A stretch of 64,000 bases of DNA from Marivivens donghaensis (GTDB taxonomy: Bacteria > Pseudomonadota > Alphaproteobacteria > Rhodobacterales > Rhodobacteraceae), in contig NZ_JAATOP010000002.1 of assembly GCF_011806565.1 (NCBI RefSeq), positions 1 through 64,000 on the forward strand. Direction: 5' to 3'. Position 1 is the stretch's first letter, and every line of letters begins with the position of its first letter. The position numbers were made by a program, and so were the translations under genes. Shown piece after piece: positions 8,584 through 17,480 of this stretch. The notes under the pieces were generated by a model. That model was given only the letters and a program-made list of their open reading frames with translations, was not told where the DNA came from and made no database searches.

Positions 8584-9362
8584 CGCTGGTCCCGCAGGAT
8601 GACGATTTCGATCCTGTTGTTTCTGACTGAAGCGAGCATGGGGTCGGCGGGTTCGCGATCGGCATGACCGGTGACGCGCATGAGCCGCGCGGGGTCGGTG
8701 CCTGCCGTCTGCATCGACTCCCGCACACGCGAGGCCCGCGCCTGCGAAAGCGCCCAAGCAGGGCTGCTGTCTGGAAGAATGGACAGCGTGGCGACATGCG
8801 CCTCTATCGCGATGCCGTTCGGGACAATCTTTGCCGCGCGGCTGACGCCTTCGATCAATTGCTCCAGAACCAGACGCGGCTGCGCGGTGTTACGGTCAAA
8901 CAGGGGCATGTCAGGCAGATCGAATAGTTCGATCACGAGCCCTTCGTCAGTCACGCGGGTTACGATGTGGCGCAGGGCTGTGTCGGACAACATCGCCTCG
9001 CCGCCCTGCCCGACCAGCTGTTCGGCAACGCCATCGAGCGGATTTCCCGCTTCATTTGATAAGGTCAGCCCGCCGGTGCCCGATTGGGCGAGCGTCTCGA
9101 TCCGCTGGATATCCTCGCCGCCGAACAGCCCATCACCGCCCGCAGAGACACGGCTCAGCGGCACCGTCGGAGAGAAATAGTCGGCAATGCCTTTGCGCTG
9201 CTGTTCTGTCGTCGCATTGAGCAGCCACATCAGCATGAAGAACGCCATCATAGCAGTCACGAAATCAGCATAAGCGACCTTCCACGCACCGCCGTGATGC
9301 CCCTCTGCCGCTATGATTTTCTTGCGCTTGATGATGATCGGCGCGTTGTTTTGTACGCCCAT
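8580..9362 (-). CDS. motB: Flagellar motor stator protein MotB
   Basis: MotB is the peptidoglycan-anchored half of the proton-driven stator. The 260-residue product has the hallmark membrane segment 'AYADFVTAMMAFFMLMWL' with the proton-carrying Asp at residue 33, a plug/linker region, and an OmpA-like peptidoglycan-binding domain at about 175-260 ('ALSQARASRVRESM', 'RVTGHADREP', 'NNRIEIVIL'). ATG at 9362 follows GGGGAGAG; an upstream in-frame ATG at 9389 lacks such a site. No motA is next to it, so the partner is elsewhere. A perfect CtrA box lies 51 nt upstream. Confidence 0.93.
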   Translation of the reverse strand: MGVQNNAPIIIKRKKIIAAEGHHGGAWKVAYADFVTAMMAFFMLMWLLNATTEQQRKGIADYFSPTVPLSRVSAGGDGLFGGEDIQRIETLAQSGTGGLTLSNEAGNPLDGVAEQLVGQGGEAMLSDTALRHIVTRVTDEGLVIELFDLPDMPLFDRNTAQPRLVLEQLIEGVSRAAKIVPNGIAIEAHVATLSILPDSSPAWALSQARASRVRESMQTAGTDPARLMRVTGHADREPADPMLASVRNNRIEIVILRDQR

Positions 9363-9412
9363 GACGCTCTCCCCGGACTGCGGATACAAGCATGGAGAGA
9401 ACCTGTGTGACC

Positions 9413-9427
9413 TTAATCACGCATTAA
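9413..9427. promoter_or_regulatory. Perfect CtrA box (TTAA-N7-TTAA) before motB
   Basis: TTAATCACGCATTAA is an exact TTAA-N7-TTAA match, 51 nt upstream of the motB ATG. The rest of the 163-bp gap to the divergent capD-type gene is AT-rich, fitting a promoter region. CtrA is a known activator of motility genes in this order; binding here is inferred from sequence. Confidence 0.7.
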
Positions 9428-9525
9428 ACCGAACGACCTATATAGTTAAAAAGAGTAATAAGTAGCCGACTGCGCTAATTTGATATAGCGTCGATCCCAA
9501 TAACAATGATGTATTCTGACCGTCT

Positions 9526-11418
9526 ATGTTCCTTCTTGATTTACCGCGGCGCGCTAAACAGTTTCTGCTTTTCCTACTGGATCTGCTGCTCATTCCCGCT
9601 GCTCTGTTTATTGCGGTGAGCTTCAAGCACGGTAACGGTCAATCCATCGAATTTTTCGCAAATTATCCGTTCTTCATGCCTGCGGTTGTCATCGCCGGAG
9701 CTCTGGCGGTGCTTGCAACGGCCCTTCCCCGCATCAAACTGCACGCCATTGAATTCCGCGCTATCGGGCGGATCGGCATCGCCTCGCTCGTCATCGCGCT
9801 GGCGACCTACGGGGCAGAGACCCTCATGCGCATCTCGGACGCAGGTCAGATCGCGGTTGCAACGGGCGGCCTGTTTTTCCTGATTTCAATCGGTGCGCGC
9901 ATGGTCGCGCTGTTCAGTCTGCTGGCCTTGCGTGAACATGCGCTGAGCCGCGTTCCTGTCGCGATCTACGGCGCCGGTTCTGCTGGTATCCGCCTTGCTA
10001 CCGCAATGCAGATGTCCCACGACGCGCGTCCCGTCATGTTTGTGGATGACAATCCGCAGGTACAGGGCACCATAGTTCACGGGTTGCCTGTCCGCTCTGC
10101 CGATGCGCTGCGCAAGATGATTAGCCGCAAGCAGGTCGAGCGTGTCCTGATCGCTATTCCGTCGGCCAACTACTCGCGCCGCGCCGCGCTGGTCAAAGAA
10201 CTGCGCGAACAGAAATGTGACGTCCAGATCGCGCCGTCGATGGCGGAGCTTGTGCGGTCCAAAACGATCAACGGGATGCCGACGGTTTCGCCCGATAGCC
10301 TGCTGGATCGCGACAACGTCGATCTCGATAACCCCCGCGTAGCGCGTGCTTACTACGACCGCGTCGTGATGGTCACAGGCGCCGGTGGCTCCATCGGAAG
10401 CGAGCTTTGCCGTCAGCTGCTCGAGTGCGGTGCGCGAAAGATCGTCCTGTTCGAACTTAGCGAATACGCGCTGTATCAGATCGACCAAGAGCTTGGCCCG
10501 CTGGCTCGCGCGGCGAACGTGCAGCTGACGACCCGCCTTGGCTCCGTCGCCAATCCGCGCCGTGTCACGCAGGTGATCGAAGACGAGGAAGTCGAGATCA
10601 TCCTTCACGCCGCTGCGTATAAGCACGTGCCGCTGGTCGAGGAAAACGAGGTCGCAGCCGCGCAGAATAACGTAGTCGGCACCCGCGTGGTCGCCGAGGC
10701 TGCCGCCGCCGCAAACGTCCGCCGTTTCATCCTCGTGTCCACCGATAAGGCCGTGCGTCCGTCCAGCGTCATGGGCGCGACGAAACGTATGTCCGAGATG
10801 GTCATTCAGGACATGCAGACCCGCAGCAGCGTCACCAAGTTCGCCATGGTCCGTTTTGGCAACGTCCTTGGCTCTTCCGGTTCGGTGCTTCCGCTGTTCC
10901 AAGAACAGATTTCAGTGGGCGGGCCCGTGACGATCACCCACCCCGATATGCGCCGCTTTTTCATGACGATTCCCGAGGCCGCGCGCCTTGTGCTGCTGGC
11001 CGGTGCATTCGCTGAAGGGGACGATATCTTTGTCCTCGATATGGGTGAGCCGGTTTACATCATGGATATCGCCAAGCGCCTGATCAAACTGACCGGACAC
11101 CGCGTCTATGACGGCCGTAACGAGAACGACATCAAGATCGAAATCGTCGGCACACGCCCAGGTGAGAAGCTCGTCGAAGAGCTGGTCATCGATCCTGCGC
11201 GTCTGATTTCGACCCAGCACGAGAAGATCCTGCGTGCTCACGAGGATCGCCCCTCCCCGCGTCTGGTGACTAATGCGCTGCGGATGCTGACCGACGCGAT
11301 CAACGAGAGCGACTCGGCCGCCGTGCGCGCGGCTTTGGCAGAGGCGCTCCCTGGGTTCGGTCGCGCCCTGCCGGACAATGTCGTGCCGTTCGGACCGGCT
11401 CAGGCGACCAAGCGGTAA
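9526..11418 (+). CDS. Membrane-anchored nucleotide-sugar 4,6-dehydratase (FlaA1/CapD/WbpM type)
   Basis: This 630-residue protein has four membrane spans (about residues 13-34, 45-64, 78-97, 106-128), a Rossmann-like module ('IYGAGSAGIRLATAM', about 146-160), and a catalytic SDR domain with 'VTGAGGSIGSELCRQLL' (about 283-299) and 'STDKAVRPSSVMGATKRM' (about 405-422). The Ser-Met-Lys arrangement, with Met in place of the usual Tyr, is typical of FlaA1/WbpM dehydratases acting on UDP-GlcNAc or a related sugar, usually the first step to a deoxyamino sugar for glycans or flagellin glycosylation. It lies between the flagellar cluster and the glycan genes. Its 3' end overlaps the convergent FkbM gene by 19 bp. 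Confidence 0.9.
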   Translation: MFLLDLPRRAKQFLLFLLDLLLIPAALFIAVSFKHGNGQSIEFFANYPFFMPAVVIAGALAVLATALPRIKLHAIEFRAIGRIGIASLVIALATYGAETLMRISDAGQIAVATGGLFFLISIGARMVALFSLLALREHALSRVPVAIYGAGSAGIRLATAMQMSHDARPVMFVDDNPQVQGTIVHGLPVRSADALRKMISRKQVERVLIAIPSANYSRRAALVKELREQKCDVQIAPSMAELVRSKTINGMPTVSPDSLLDRDNVDLDNPRVARAYYDRVVMVTGAGGSIGSELCRQLLECGARKIVLFELSEYALYQIDQELGPLARAANVQLTTRLGSVANPRRVTQVIEDEEVEIILHAAAYKHVPLVEENEVAAAQNNVVGTRVVAEAAAAANVRRFILVSTDKAVRPSSVMGATKRMSEMVIQDMQTRSSVTKFAMVRFGNVLGSSGSVLPLFQEQISVGGPVTITHPDMRRFFMTIPEAARLVLLAGAFAEGDDIFVLDMGEPVYIMDIAKRLIKLTGHRVYDGRNENDIKIEIVGTRPGEKLVEELVIDPARLISTQHEKILRAHEDRPSPRLVTNALRMLTDAINESDSAAVRAALAEALPGFGRALPDNVVPFGPAQATKR

Positions 11419-12161
11419 ACTTCGTCGGGTCCGCAGAATTCGATCAGCTCATAGCCGTTCTTGGTCATCAGGTTCGCGATCTCAGTGCTGCCGGAGTTAT
11501 TCTCGATCGCCCAGAACCGGACTTTGTGGGCTTTGAAATCAAAGCCTTTCAGCACGGCCAGTTCACCGCCTTCGATATCGAGCGAAATGAAATCGGGGTT
11601 CTCGTAACCGCTTTCCCTCAGAATACGTGACAGGGTCCGCGTCTCAATCTCGACAGTTTCTTCTTTGTGACGCGGGTCTTTGCGGACACGCTCAAGCAGG
11701 CTCTGGTCGTAGTGCGCGGCGAGCCCGCTCATCTGGGTAAAGCCTTCGGTCACGGCGATAAAGCTCGCGGTGCCGTCTTCGGGCGCCACAGCGTAGCTGA
11801 GGCAGGGGCATTTGCGGGCGATGGATGCCTTGTCGATTTGCGAGGTCACAGGCTCCACAAGAACACCGGTCCAACCGCGTATCTGTTCGAGGAATAGCGT
11901 GTTGGAACCGCGAACACCGTCGTAGCCGCCGACATCAATGAACACGCCCGGTTTTTCGCCCATCAGGCTGTCGATGATGCGGTCCTGACCCGCCTCCGAG
12001 GAGTACTGGTACCCGTCATCGAGCATCTGACGGAGCGAGTGGATTTCGCGGACGATGGCACCGCGACGGCGGGTCTTGTCCTTGGCGAGGGCCTCGACCA
12101 GTTCTTTGTGGGCGGCGGCGAGTTCTTTTTTGGCGGCGTTGATGCGCTGGATTGGTGTCAT
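11400..12161 (-). CDS. FkbM family methyltransferase
   Basis: The 253-residue protein has a helical N-terminal extension (residues 1-50, Lys/Ala/Glu-rich) and an FkbM SAM-dependent methyltransferase domain: 'GVFIDVGGYDGVRGSNT' (about 80-96, SAM-binding loop), 'GWTGVLVEPV', and 'FISLDIEGGELAVLKGFDF'. FkbM enzymes usually O-methylate sugars or polyketides. Here it is last in a coupled set with glycosyltransferase-like genes, suggesting methylation of a surface glycan. ATG at 12161 overlaps the upstream stop (ATGA). The end overlaps the convergent dehydratase gene. Confidence 0.85.
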   Translation of the reverse strand: MTPIQRINAAKKELAAAHKELVEALAKDKTRRRGAIVREIHSLRQMLDDGYQYSSEAGQDRIIDSLMGEKPGVFIDVGGYDGVRGSNTLFLEQIRGWTGVLVEPVTSQIDKASIARKCPCLSYAVAPEDGTASFIAVTEGFTQMSGLAAHYDQSLLERVRKDPRHKEETVEIETRTLSRILRESGYENPDFISLDIEGGELAVLKGFDFKAHKVRFWAIENNSGSTEIANLMTKNGYELIEFCGPDEVYRLVA

Positions 12162-12553
12162 TTCGTTGGCTCGTAATATGATTTCTCTTCGACGATGGCA
12201 GAGCCGAGCAGCAAGTTGATTTGTTTTTTCACGGCGGCTCGCCTGTCGTTGGTTTGGTAAACGGCACGGGCGAGGCGGATAAACTCCTCGCCAAAGCCCT
12301 TGCGCCCCTCGCATTCGCGGATGTCATCCTCGATCACCCAGAGGTCCGCGTTGATGGCGTAGAGCTCTTCCCAGAGCCCCTTCAGGTTGTCCGTCATCGG
12401 CAGAGCGTCATCGGCAATCGCTTGGAGCACGGCCTTCTCATGCGCCACATTCGCCAGCTTCGCGGCATCCGTGATACGTTCTGATTTCAGACGAAGGATG
12501 GTCAGCTTGTCGATCAACTCGCCGGGAGAGGTCGGAACCAGAATGTCGTTCAT
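12158..12553 (-). CDS. DUF6165 family protein
   Basis: The 131-residue protein matches the small DUF6165 family as I remember it: 'PTSPGELIDKLTILRLKSER' near the N-terminus (about residues 6-25), 'LWEELYAINADLWVIEDDIR' (about 68-87), and 'RLARAVYQTNDRRAAVKKQIN' near the end. It is mostly helical and has no signal peptide or membrane span. Function is unknown; the family tends to sit in glycan loci next to TPR and FkbM proteins, as here. It overlaps both neighbours by 4 bp, so all three are probably made together. Confidence 0.8.
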   Translation of the reverse strand: MNDILVPTSPGELIDKLTILRLKSERITDAAKLANVAHEKAVLQAIADDALPMTDNLKGLWEELYAINADLWVIEDDIRECEGRKGFGEEFIRLARAVYQTNDRRAAVKKQINLLLGSAIVEEKSYYEPTK

Positions 12554-13908
12554 TGCGCGGCCTCCTTGATGAGCGCAGCTTTCACCTCTGCCATCACGTC
12601 GCCCCAATACAGTGTCTGTTTCTGCCGGAATAGCCGCATCGACGGATACCACGGCGTCGTGTCGCCCTTGTGGCGGTAGACCCAGAATGCGTCCTTGTGC
12701 AGCAGCGTCCACGTCTTCAGCCCGAGCGATCCCGCAATATGGGCGGTCGCAGTGTCGGAGGTGATGATGAGGTCCATCTCCTCCATCACGGCGGCGCAGT
12801 CGGCAAAGTCTCGGTCGGTCGAGGCGGCATCGACGATCAGACCGCCCGAGCCATCCTGCAAAAACGCATCCAGCATCGGCCCTTTATAGAGCGAGAACAG
12901 CTGAACACCGTCCACTTCGGTCAGCGGCAGGAAATCGGTGTGACTGAACGAGCGAAAAGCGTTCGCGCGGTACGTGACGGAACCAGTCCAGACGACGCCG
13001 ACTTTGAAGATGTCCTCGAACGGCGCGACGATGTCCTTGGCGCGGACACGGGAGTCGTCGGGGATCGTCAGTCGGCTCGGCGCAGGGATATCAGTGTCTG
13101 TTTCAAGCGAAAGCCGTCCCAGATCCATCATGTTGATCCAGAAATCCTCGGTACCGTTGATGGTATAGCTCGTATCCACAACGTCCGCGCCTTCGACATT
13201 CGCCATCAAACGCGCGAGCGGTTTTTCCGCAACGACGATGACCTTCGCAGCGCCCTTCTGTTTCAGCGCGGGCAGGCAGCGGGACATCAGGATGCAATCG
13301 CCAAAGCCCTGTTCCGGCACCACAACGACGGTCTTTCCATTCAGCGGTTCGCCATTCCACTCTGGGATGCTCACCGACCGTTTCGTCAGCTCGCCAGCGT
13401 CCCAACGGGCGCGGTAGTACTTGAATGCTTCCTTGTATCGACCCAGCGCCAATAGCGACATCGCGAGCTGCATTTTGATATCGGCGAAGTCGGGAAACCG
13501 CACGGCCAGCGGTTCAAGGTACGTGACCGCTTGCGTGTAGTTACCCTGCCCACGCAAGCACCGCCCGATGAGTGAATGGTGTTCGGGCAGGTTATCATTG
13601 TCGCGCAGAATGCTCTGCCGCAGATCAATGGATTCCTGAAATTTTCCGAGGTCGGAGAGGATATTGGCGAGGTTGCCGCGTACAGCAATGCTCTTGGGGT
13701 CGAGAGCATAGGCTTTTCGCTGAGCACGCTCTGCATTGCGATAGTGCTTTAGCGTGCGCAGCAGCGCGCCGTAGTTGGACCAGATCTGCGCGTCGTCGGG
13801 CTTCTGGCCGAGGTAGCTGACGTAGGCCCTTTGCGCTTCATCCAGACGGCCGGCGCGGTGCGCGTCGATGGTGACGGTGCGCAGTTTCTTCAGCTCGGCA
13901 ATGCTCAT
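12550..13908 (-). CDS. TPR protein with glycosyltransferase-9-like C-terminal domain
   Basis: The 452-residue protein begins with about four or five tetratricopeptide repeats (residues about 5-165, for example 'AQIWSNYGALLRTLKHYRNA' and 'LPEHHSLIGRCLRGQGNYTQA'). The C-terminal half resembles the GT9/heptosyltransferase-like domain seen behind TPRs in many surface-glycan proteins: 'VPEQGFGDCILMSRCLPAL' (about 198-216) and 'EMDLIITSDTATAHIAGSLG' (about 387-406). A role as a sugar transferase or scaffold for glycan assembly is inferred. It is coupled to both neighbours by 4-bp overlaps. Confidence 0.75.
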   Translation of the reverse strand: MSIAELKKLRTVTIDAHRAGRLDEAQRAYVSYLGQKPDDAQIWSNYGALLRTLKHYRNAERAQRKAYALDPKSIAVRGNLANILSDLGKFQESIDLRQSILRDNDNLPEHHSLIGRCLRGQGNYTQAVTYLEPLAVRFPDFADIKMQLAMSLLALGRYKEAFKYYRARWDAGELTKRSVSIPEWNGEPLNGKTVVVVPEQGFGDCILMSRCLPALKQKGAAKVIVVAEKPLARLMANVEGADVVDTSYTINGTEDFWINMMDLGRLSLETDTDIPAPSRLTIPDDSRVRAKDIVAPFEDIFKVGVVWTGSVTYRANAFRSFSHTDFLPLTEVDGVQLFSLYKGPMLDAFLQDGSGGLIVDAASTDRDFADCAAVMEEMDLIITSDTATAHIAGSLGLKTWTLLHKDAFWVYRHKGDTTPWYPSMRLFRQKQTLYWGDVMAEVKAALIKEAAQ

Positions 13909-14684
13909 TTATTGCGCTTTACCGGCTTGAGCAGAGTCTCTGGCCGCATCTCCTCGGCGCGCTCGAACAGGCTGAACGTCTGGTTCACGAAATTGACCGC
14001 ACCAGAGACAAAATCAACGTAATCGGCGAGTTCTTTGGTCAGTTCCGCCTCTACCAGCGTGAAGCTACGGTCGGGCGAGACCGCTTCAAACGTGACATAG
14101 AACAGCGGATCGCCGCGGTTAATCTTGAGCGGTTTGCTGGTGTCGTGCCACTCGAACGCCCACATCAGCGGACGCGGCCATGTGTTGATGGGGAAGCGCC
14201 CACCAAAGATCGTACCGGGCCATGGATCGCGCTGGTAATCCAAGAACGGCGCGAGCTGCGTGACGTAGACGGGCTCGTCCGCGATCAGCACGTAGGGCAG
14301 CGACAATTGCAGCGTCGGCACGCCCGGATAGCGCCATTCCTTTTCGGATACCAGGTGCAGCACCTGCCCGAGCTTGTTCGCGCGGATGCCCGACATGTCG
14401 CCAGCAAGGTTGCGCAGTGCGGGCTTGCCCTCCTTGTCGCGTGTGAAGCCGATGTGCAGATCGAACGGGGCGCGGAAGACGAAATACCGGCTCTCCATAT
14501 TGATCACGGCGGGGCAGCGCGACGCGGATTTCGCGTGCTCGCGGTTCTTTTCAGCGCCGCGGAAACGTTCGGGCGGGTAATAGACCACGCCGCCCTTCTG
14601 CGAGTTCAGGAACCAGCCCACGGTGACAGGTCCCTTGTTTTCGGGCAGTCCGGGGGCGTTTTCGAAACGGATCGAGAATTCCAT
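13905..14684 (-). CDS. Conserved-looking protein of unknown function in glycan island
   Basis: I do not recognise this 259-residue protein. It has no signal peptide or membrane span and is rich in aromatic residues and Pro. A stretch 'NTWPRPLMWAFEWHDTSKPL' followed by 'GDPLFYVTFE' (about residues 165-200) recalls cupin-like or DUF6065-like proteins, in which a Trp/Phe/Pro-rich core is followed by a Gly-Glu/Asp-Pro turn, but this is weak. ATG at 14684 has AGGAG with 6-nt spacing and is preferred over TTG at 14699. It sits 15 bp after the glycosyltransferase gene and overlaps the TPR gene by 4 bp, so it belongs to the same unit. Confidence 0.6.
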   Translation of the reverse strand: MEFSIRFENAPGLPENKGPVTVGWFLNSQKGGVVYYPPERFRGAEKNREHAKSASRCPAVINMESRYFVFRAPFDLHIGFTRDKEGKPALRNLAGDMSGIRANKLGQVLHLVSEKEWRYPGVPTLQLSLPYVLIADEPVYVTQLAPFLDYQRDPWPGTIFGGRFPINTWPRPLMWAFEWHDTSKPLKINRGDPLFYVTFEAVSPDRSFTLVEAELTKELADYVDFVSGAVNFVNQTFSLFERAEEMRPETLLKPVKRNK

Positions 14685-14699
14685 CTCGTACTCCTGCAA

Positions 14700-16367
14700 T
14701 TATTGCTGCGAAGACAGCTTCGCCATGCCGTATTTGGCAAGGAAAAGTACTGTCAATTCAAGCTCCAACACACCGATGCCGGTCGATTTTGACAGGGACG
14801 CGAGCGTCGCGGGGGCGTGGACGGCCATCTGAACCGCGTTCCGGACCGTGCGGTCAAGCGGCATGATCCTGCGGTCATAGTGGGCGCGCCCGTTGAGACG
14901 GTCGAGGGCGTTGATCTCATCCACAGTAGGCACGTGAAGAATGGCAACTTCGGTCTGATCAGTGACTATTTCAGCAGGATATCCGCGATAGAGCGCGAAC
15001 GGATCGACCTCGATCGGGGACACGGCGGAGGGGCTGAGACGCTTGGAGTGAGACTTGGCGACCTCGCGCCGCGCTGCCAGTTCGTCGGCTAGGCGGAGGT
15101 ACTGGTTCATCACAGGCTTCAGGTCAAAGTTCTGCGCGACATGTGTGGCCCCTCCCCGCCCCATCTTTTCCCGCAAGATCGGATCACGGGCGAGGCGTTC
15201 GAGCGCGACAAGGTATGCCTCCTGATCAATCTCTGTCGCGTTGGATACGAGGCTGAGGTAGCCGAGGTAGCTATCCCGCCCATCGGCGAAACGGCTGGCA
15301 ATCCTGCCGCCATTCCCCGCCCGCGCCATACGGGTCGGGATGAGGAACCCTGTCTCGCCGTGGCGCACCGTGTCGCGGAAGCCGTCCCAGTCGGGCATGA
15401 CGACGGGCAGAGATGCCGCCATCGCCTCGATCGGGACGATGCCGAAGGTCTCCTGAATGTTGTCCACGGGCAGCGTGAAAATGTCCGCGCCCGACCAGAT
15501 CGCGCGGCGCACCCACTCGTCCCGCCCGTCTATGATCCGCGACGTGACCGAAGGACACAGCGCGGCGGGGCCGTCGACGAAGAACCGCTCGTCCTCCTCC
15601 CGCCGTGCCCAACCGACCTGCCAGAGGTGGACGGGCCGATCCAGACGCTGCGCGAGGCGTTCAAGCACCTGATAAAGTGGCACCGGGTTCGCCTTTTCGC
15701 CCACCGTCAGGCGGCCCATTGTCATGATCACGATAGCATCTTCGGGCGCACCGAATTTTGCACGAGCCTCGGCGCGATAGTCACTATTCCGGCGGAAATC
15801 GCTCGCATCCACGCTCAGCGGGATGACGGGTAACTGCGGCAACGGAATGCGCGTGGCGCCGAAACGGCGGCGGATGAACTCCGCGCTGAGGGCAAGCTGG
15901 CGGCTCACCACCGTTTTGACCGCACGCGACGTGCAGATGATCGCGTCCCACTCCTCGACGGGCTCTAGAAGCTGATTGTGGAGCTGCTCGATCACGCGGC
16001 GGGTGGAAACGGTGTGGGTGATGCCGACGAGCGAACAGGCCTCAGGCTGGAACCGCTGACGCCGCCATGTCGCGCCGTTGAAGCCGGGCACAGGAAAGAA
16101 GACCGTGCCAAAACGAGTGAAGTCATCCGTGCTACGCAGCACCGCGCCGTCGATAGGGCGATTAGCACCCAGCTGGGCGGCGACCCTTTCGAACGCGGTC
16201 TGCCCTTTGGGCGTGTCGGTGACGATGTTGAGAGTTGGACCGGGGCTATGCTTTATAAAAGCCTTCAGCGCGGTCTGTCCGGCAGAGCGGCGACCAACGA
16301 GGTCTTTGCCCGCCGTTTCGACGGCATCCGGGTGGTAGAAGAATGCAGGGGCGGACGCCGTACCCAT
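14700..16367 (-). CDS. Glycosyltransferase family 4-like protein
   Basis: The 555-residue protein contains a GT-B glycosyltransferase fold. Signs of the GT4 C-terminal domain are 'IVIMTMGRLTVGEKANPVPL', 'WSGADIFTLPVDNIQETFG' and the EX7E motif (Glu306...Glu314 in 'ETFGIVPIEAMAASLPVVMP') for binding the nucleotide sugar. About 110 residues beyond the catalytic domain (about 445-555) are extra and end in 'LELELTVLFLAKYGMAKLSS'. It is the first gene of the minus-strand glycan set and probably transfers a sugar onto a surface polymer or protein. Confidence 0.85.
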   Translation of the reverse strand: MGTASAPAFFYHPDAVETAGKDLVGRRSAGQTALKAFIKHSPGPTLNIVTDTPKGQTAFERVAAQLGANRPIDGAVLRSTDDFTRFGTVFFPVPGFNGATWRRQRFQPEACSLVGITHTVSTRRVIEQLHNQLLEPVEEWDAIICTSRAVKTVVSRQLALSAEFIRRRFGATRIPLPQLPVIPLSVDASDFRRNSDYRAEARAKFGAPEDAIVIMTMGRLTVGEKANPVPLYQVLERLAQRLDRPVHLWQVGWARREEDERFFVDGPAALCPSVTSRIIDGRDEWVRRAIWSGADIFTLPVDNIQETFGIVPIEAMAASLPVVMPDWDGFRDTVRHGETGFLIPTRMARAGNGGRIASRFADGRDSYLGYLSLVSNATEIDQEAYLVALERLARDPILREKMGRGGATHVAQNFDLKPVMNQYLRLADELAARREVAKSHSKRLSPSAVSPIEVDPFALYRGYPAEIVTDQTEVAILHVPTVDEINALDRLNGRAHYDRRIMPLDRTVRNAVQMAVHAPATLASLSKSTGIGVLELELTVLFLAKYGMAKLSSQQ

Positions 16368-16424
16368 AGGAAGACCCGTTGAAAAACAATACGATCCTAC
16401 GGCATTCCGCCCCTGTCACACAAG

Positions 16425-17480
16425 TTAGATAGCCAGATCCAAGCCGCCTTGAGCGTTGGAGGCGACTGCCTGATCCAGCACTTTTTGCAGAGCCGCACCG
16501 CGCGCGAAGTCGGGCAGAACCGGCAGGTCATTTTGGATGGCTTTGACGAAGCGGACGTAGTTCGTGTCCACTTTGCCAATCGGCAGGTCTTTCCACTCGG
16601 CGGTTTTCAGATCGGGTCCGATGCAGCCGCGCAGGGCGCTGTGGCCCAACTTGTCGACGACTTCAAGGCCACCTTTCGTGCCGTAGATCTTGAGCGTCAG
16701 GTCGTTCATGTGGCCGGACGCAAAGCGGGTCGTGTGAACCACACCGATTGCACCGTTATCCAGACGGACGTTCATGACAGCCGAGTCGTTGGCGTCGAGG
16801 ACATACTCGCCGATCTTGTCATTCTCGGCCTTGTGGAAGGTCTGGAGACGGCAAGAGATGTTCGACACGGCCGAATTCGCCGCATAGGTCGCGAAATCGA
16901 GGATGTGGACACCCACATCGCCCAGAACACCGTTCGAGCCGTGCGCGGTGGACAGACGCCAGAGCCATTGCGACTCTGTCGACCATTCGCCCCACGCGGG
17001 CTGGGTGAGCCAGCTTTGCAGGTAGGACGCTTCGAAGTGACGGACCTCGCCGATGACGCCTTCCTGAATAAGGCGATTGGCCTCGATCAGCGCAGCGCCG
17101 TTGCGGTAGGTCAGATTGACCATATTCACAACGCCCGCAGCAGCCGCACGTTCGGCCATTTCGACCGCGTCGTGGTGATTCACCGCCAGCGGCTTTTCAC
17201 AGAGCACGTGCTTGTGCGCCGCGAGCAGCGGAAGCGTGGTCATGTGGTGGACGGAGTCAGGCGTGACGTTCGACACCGCATCGAATTCCCCCCAAGCCAG
17301 CGCATCCGCGATGGAGGTGAAGCCATGCGGGATGTCGTGCTTGTTCAGGAACGCATCAAGGCGCTCCTGATTGGTGTCGATGCCGGCGACAACGCGCGCG
17401 CCGGGAGCTTCCTTGAAGCCCTCGACGTGCGAATTCGCCATTCCGCCTGTTCCGAGGATCAGGATGCGGACTTCGTTCAC
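16425..17480 (-). CDS. Gfo/Idh/MocA family oxidoreductase
   Basis: The 351-residue protein has an N-terminal NAD(P)-binding Rossmann fold ('[17 protein letters not shown]', about residues 6-22), the signature '[11 protein letters not shown]' (about 90-100, with the catalytic Lys of the EKP motif), and a C-terminal alpha/beta domain. Such enzymes oxidise or reduce sugars, inositols and related alcohols. It overlaps the ThuA gene by 4 bp, a pairing often found in sugar-utilisation loci. The substrate cannot be told from sequence. No transporter for it lies nearby. Confidence 0.88.
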   Translation of the reverse strand: MNEVRILILGTGGMANSHVEGFKEAPGARVVAGIDTNQERLDAFLNKHDIPHGFTSIADALAWGEFDAVSNVTPDSVHHMTTLPLLAAHKHVLCEKPLAVNHHDAVEMAERAAAAGVVNMVNLTYRNGAALIEANRLIQEGVIGEVRHFEASYLQSWLTQPAWGEWSTESQWLWRLSTAHGSNGVLGDVGVHILDFATYAANSAVSNISCRLQTFHKAENDKIGEYVLDANDSAVMNVRLDNGAIGVVHTTRFASGHMNDLTLKIYGTKGGLEVVDKLGHSALRGCIGPDLKTAEWKDLPIGKVDTNYVRFVKAIQNDLPVLPDFARGAALQKVLDQAVASNAQGGLDLAI

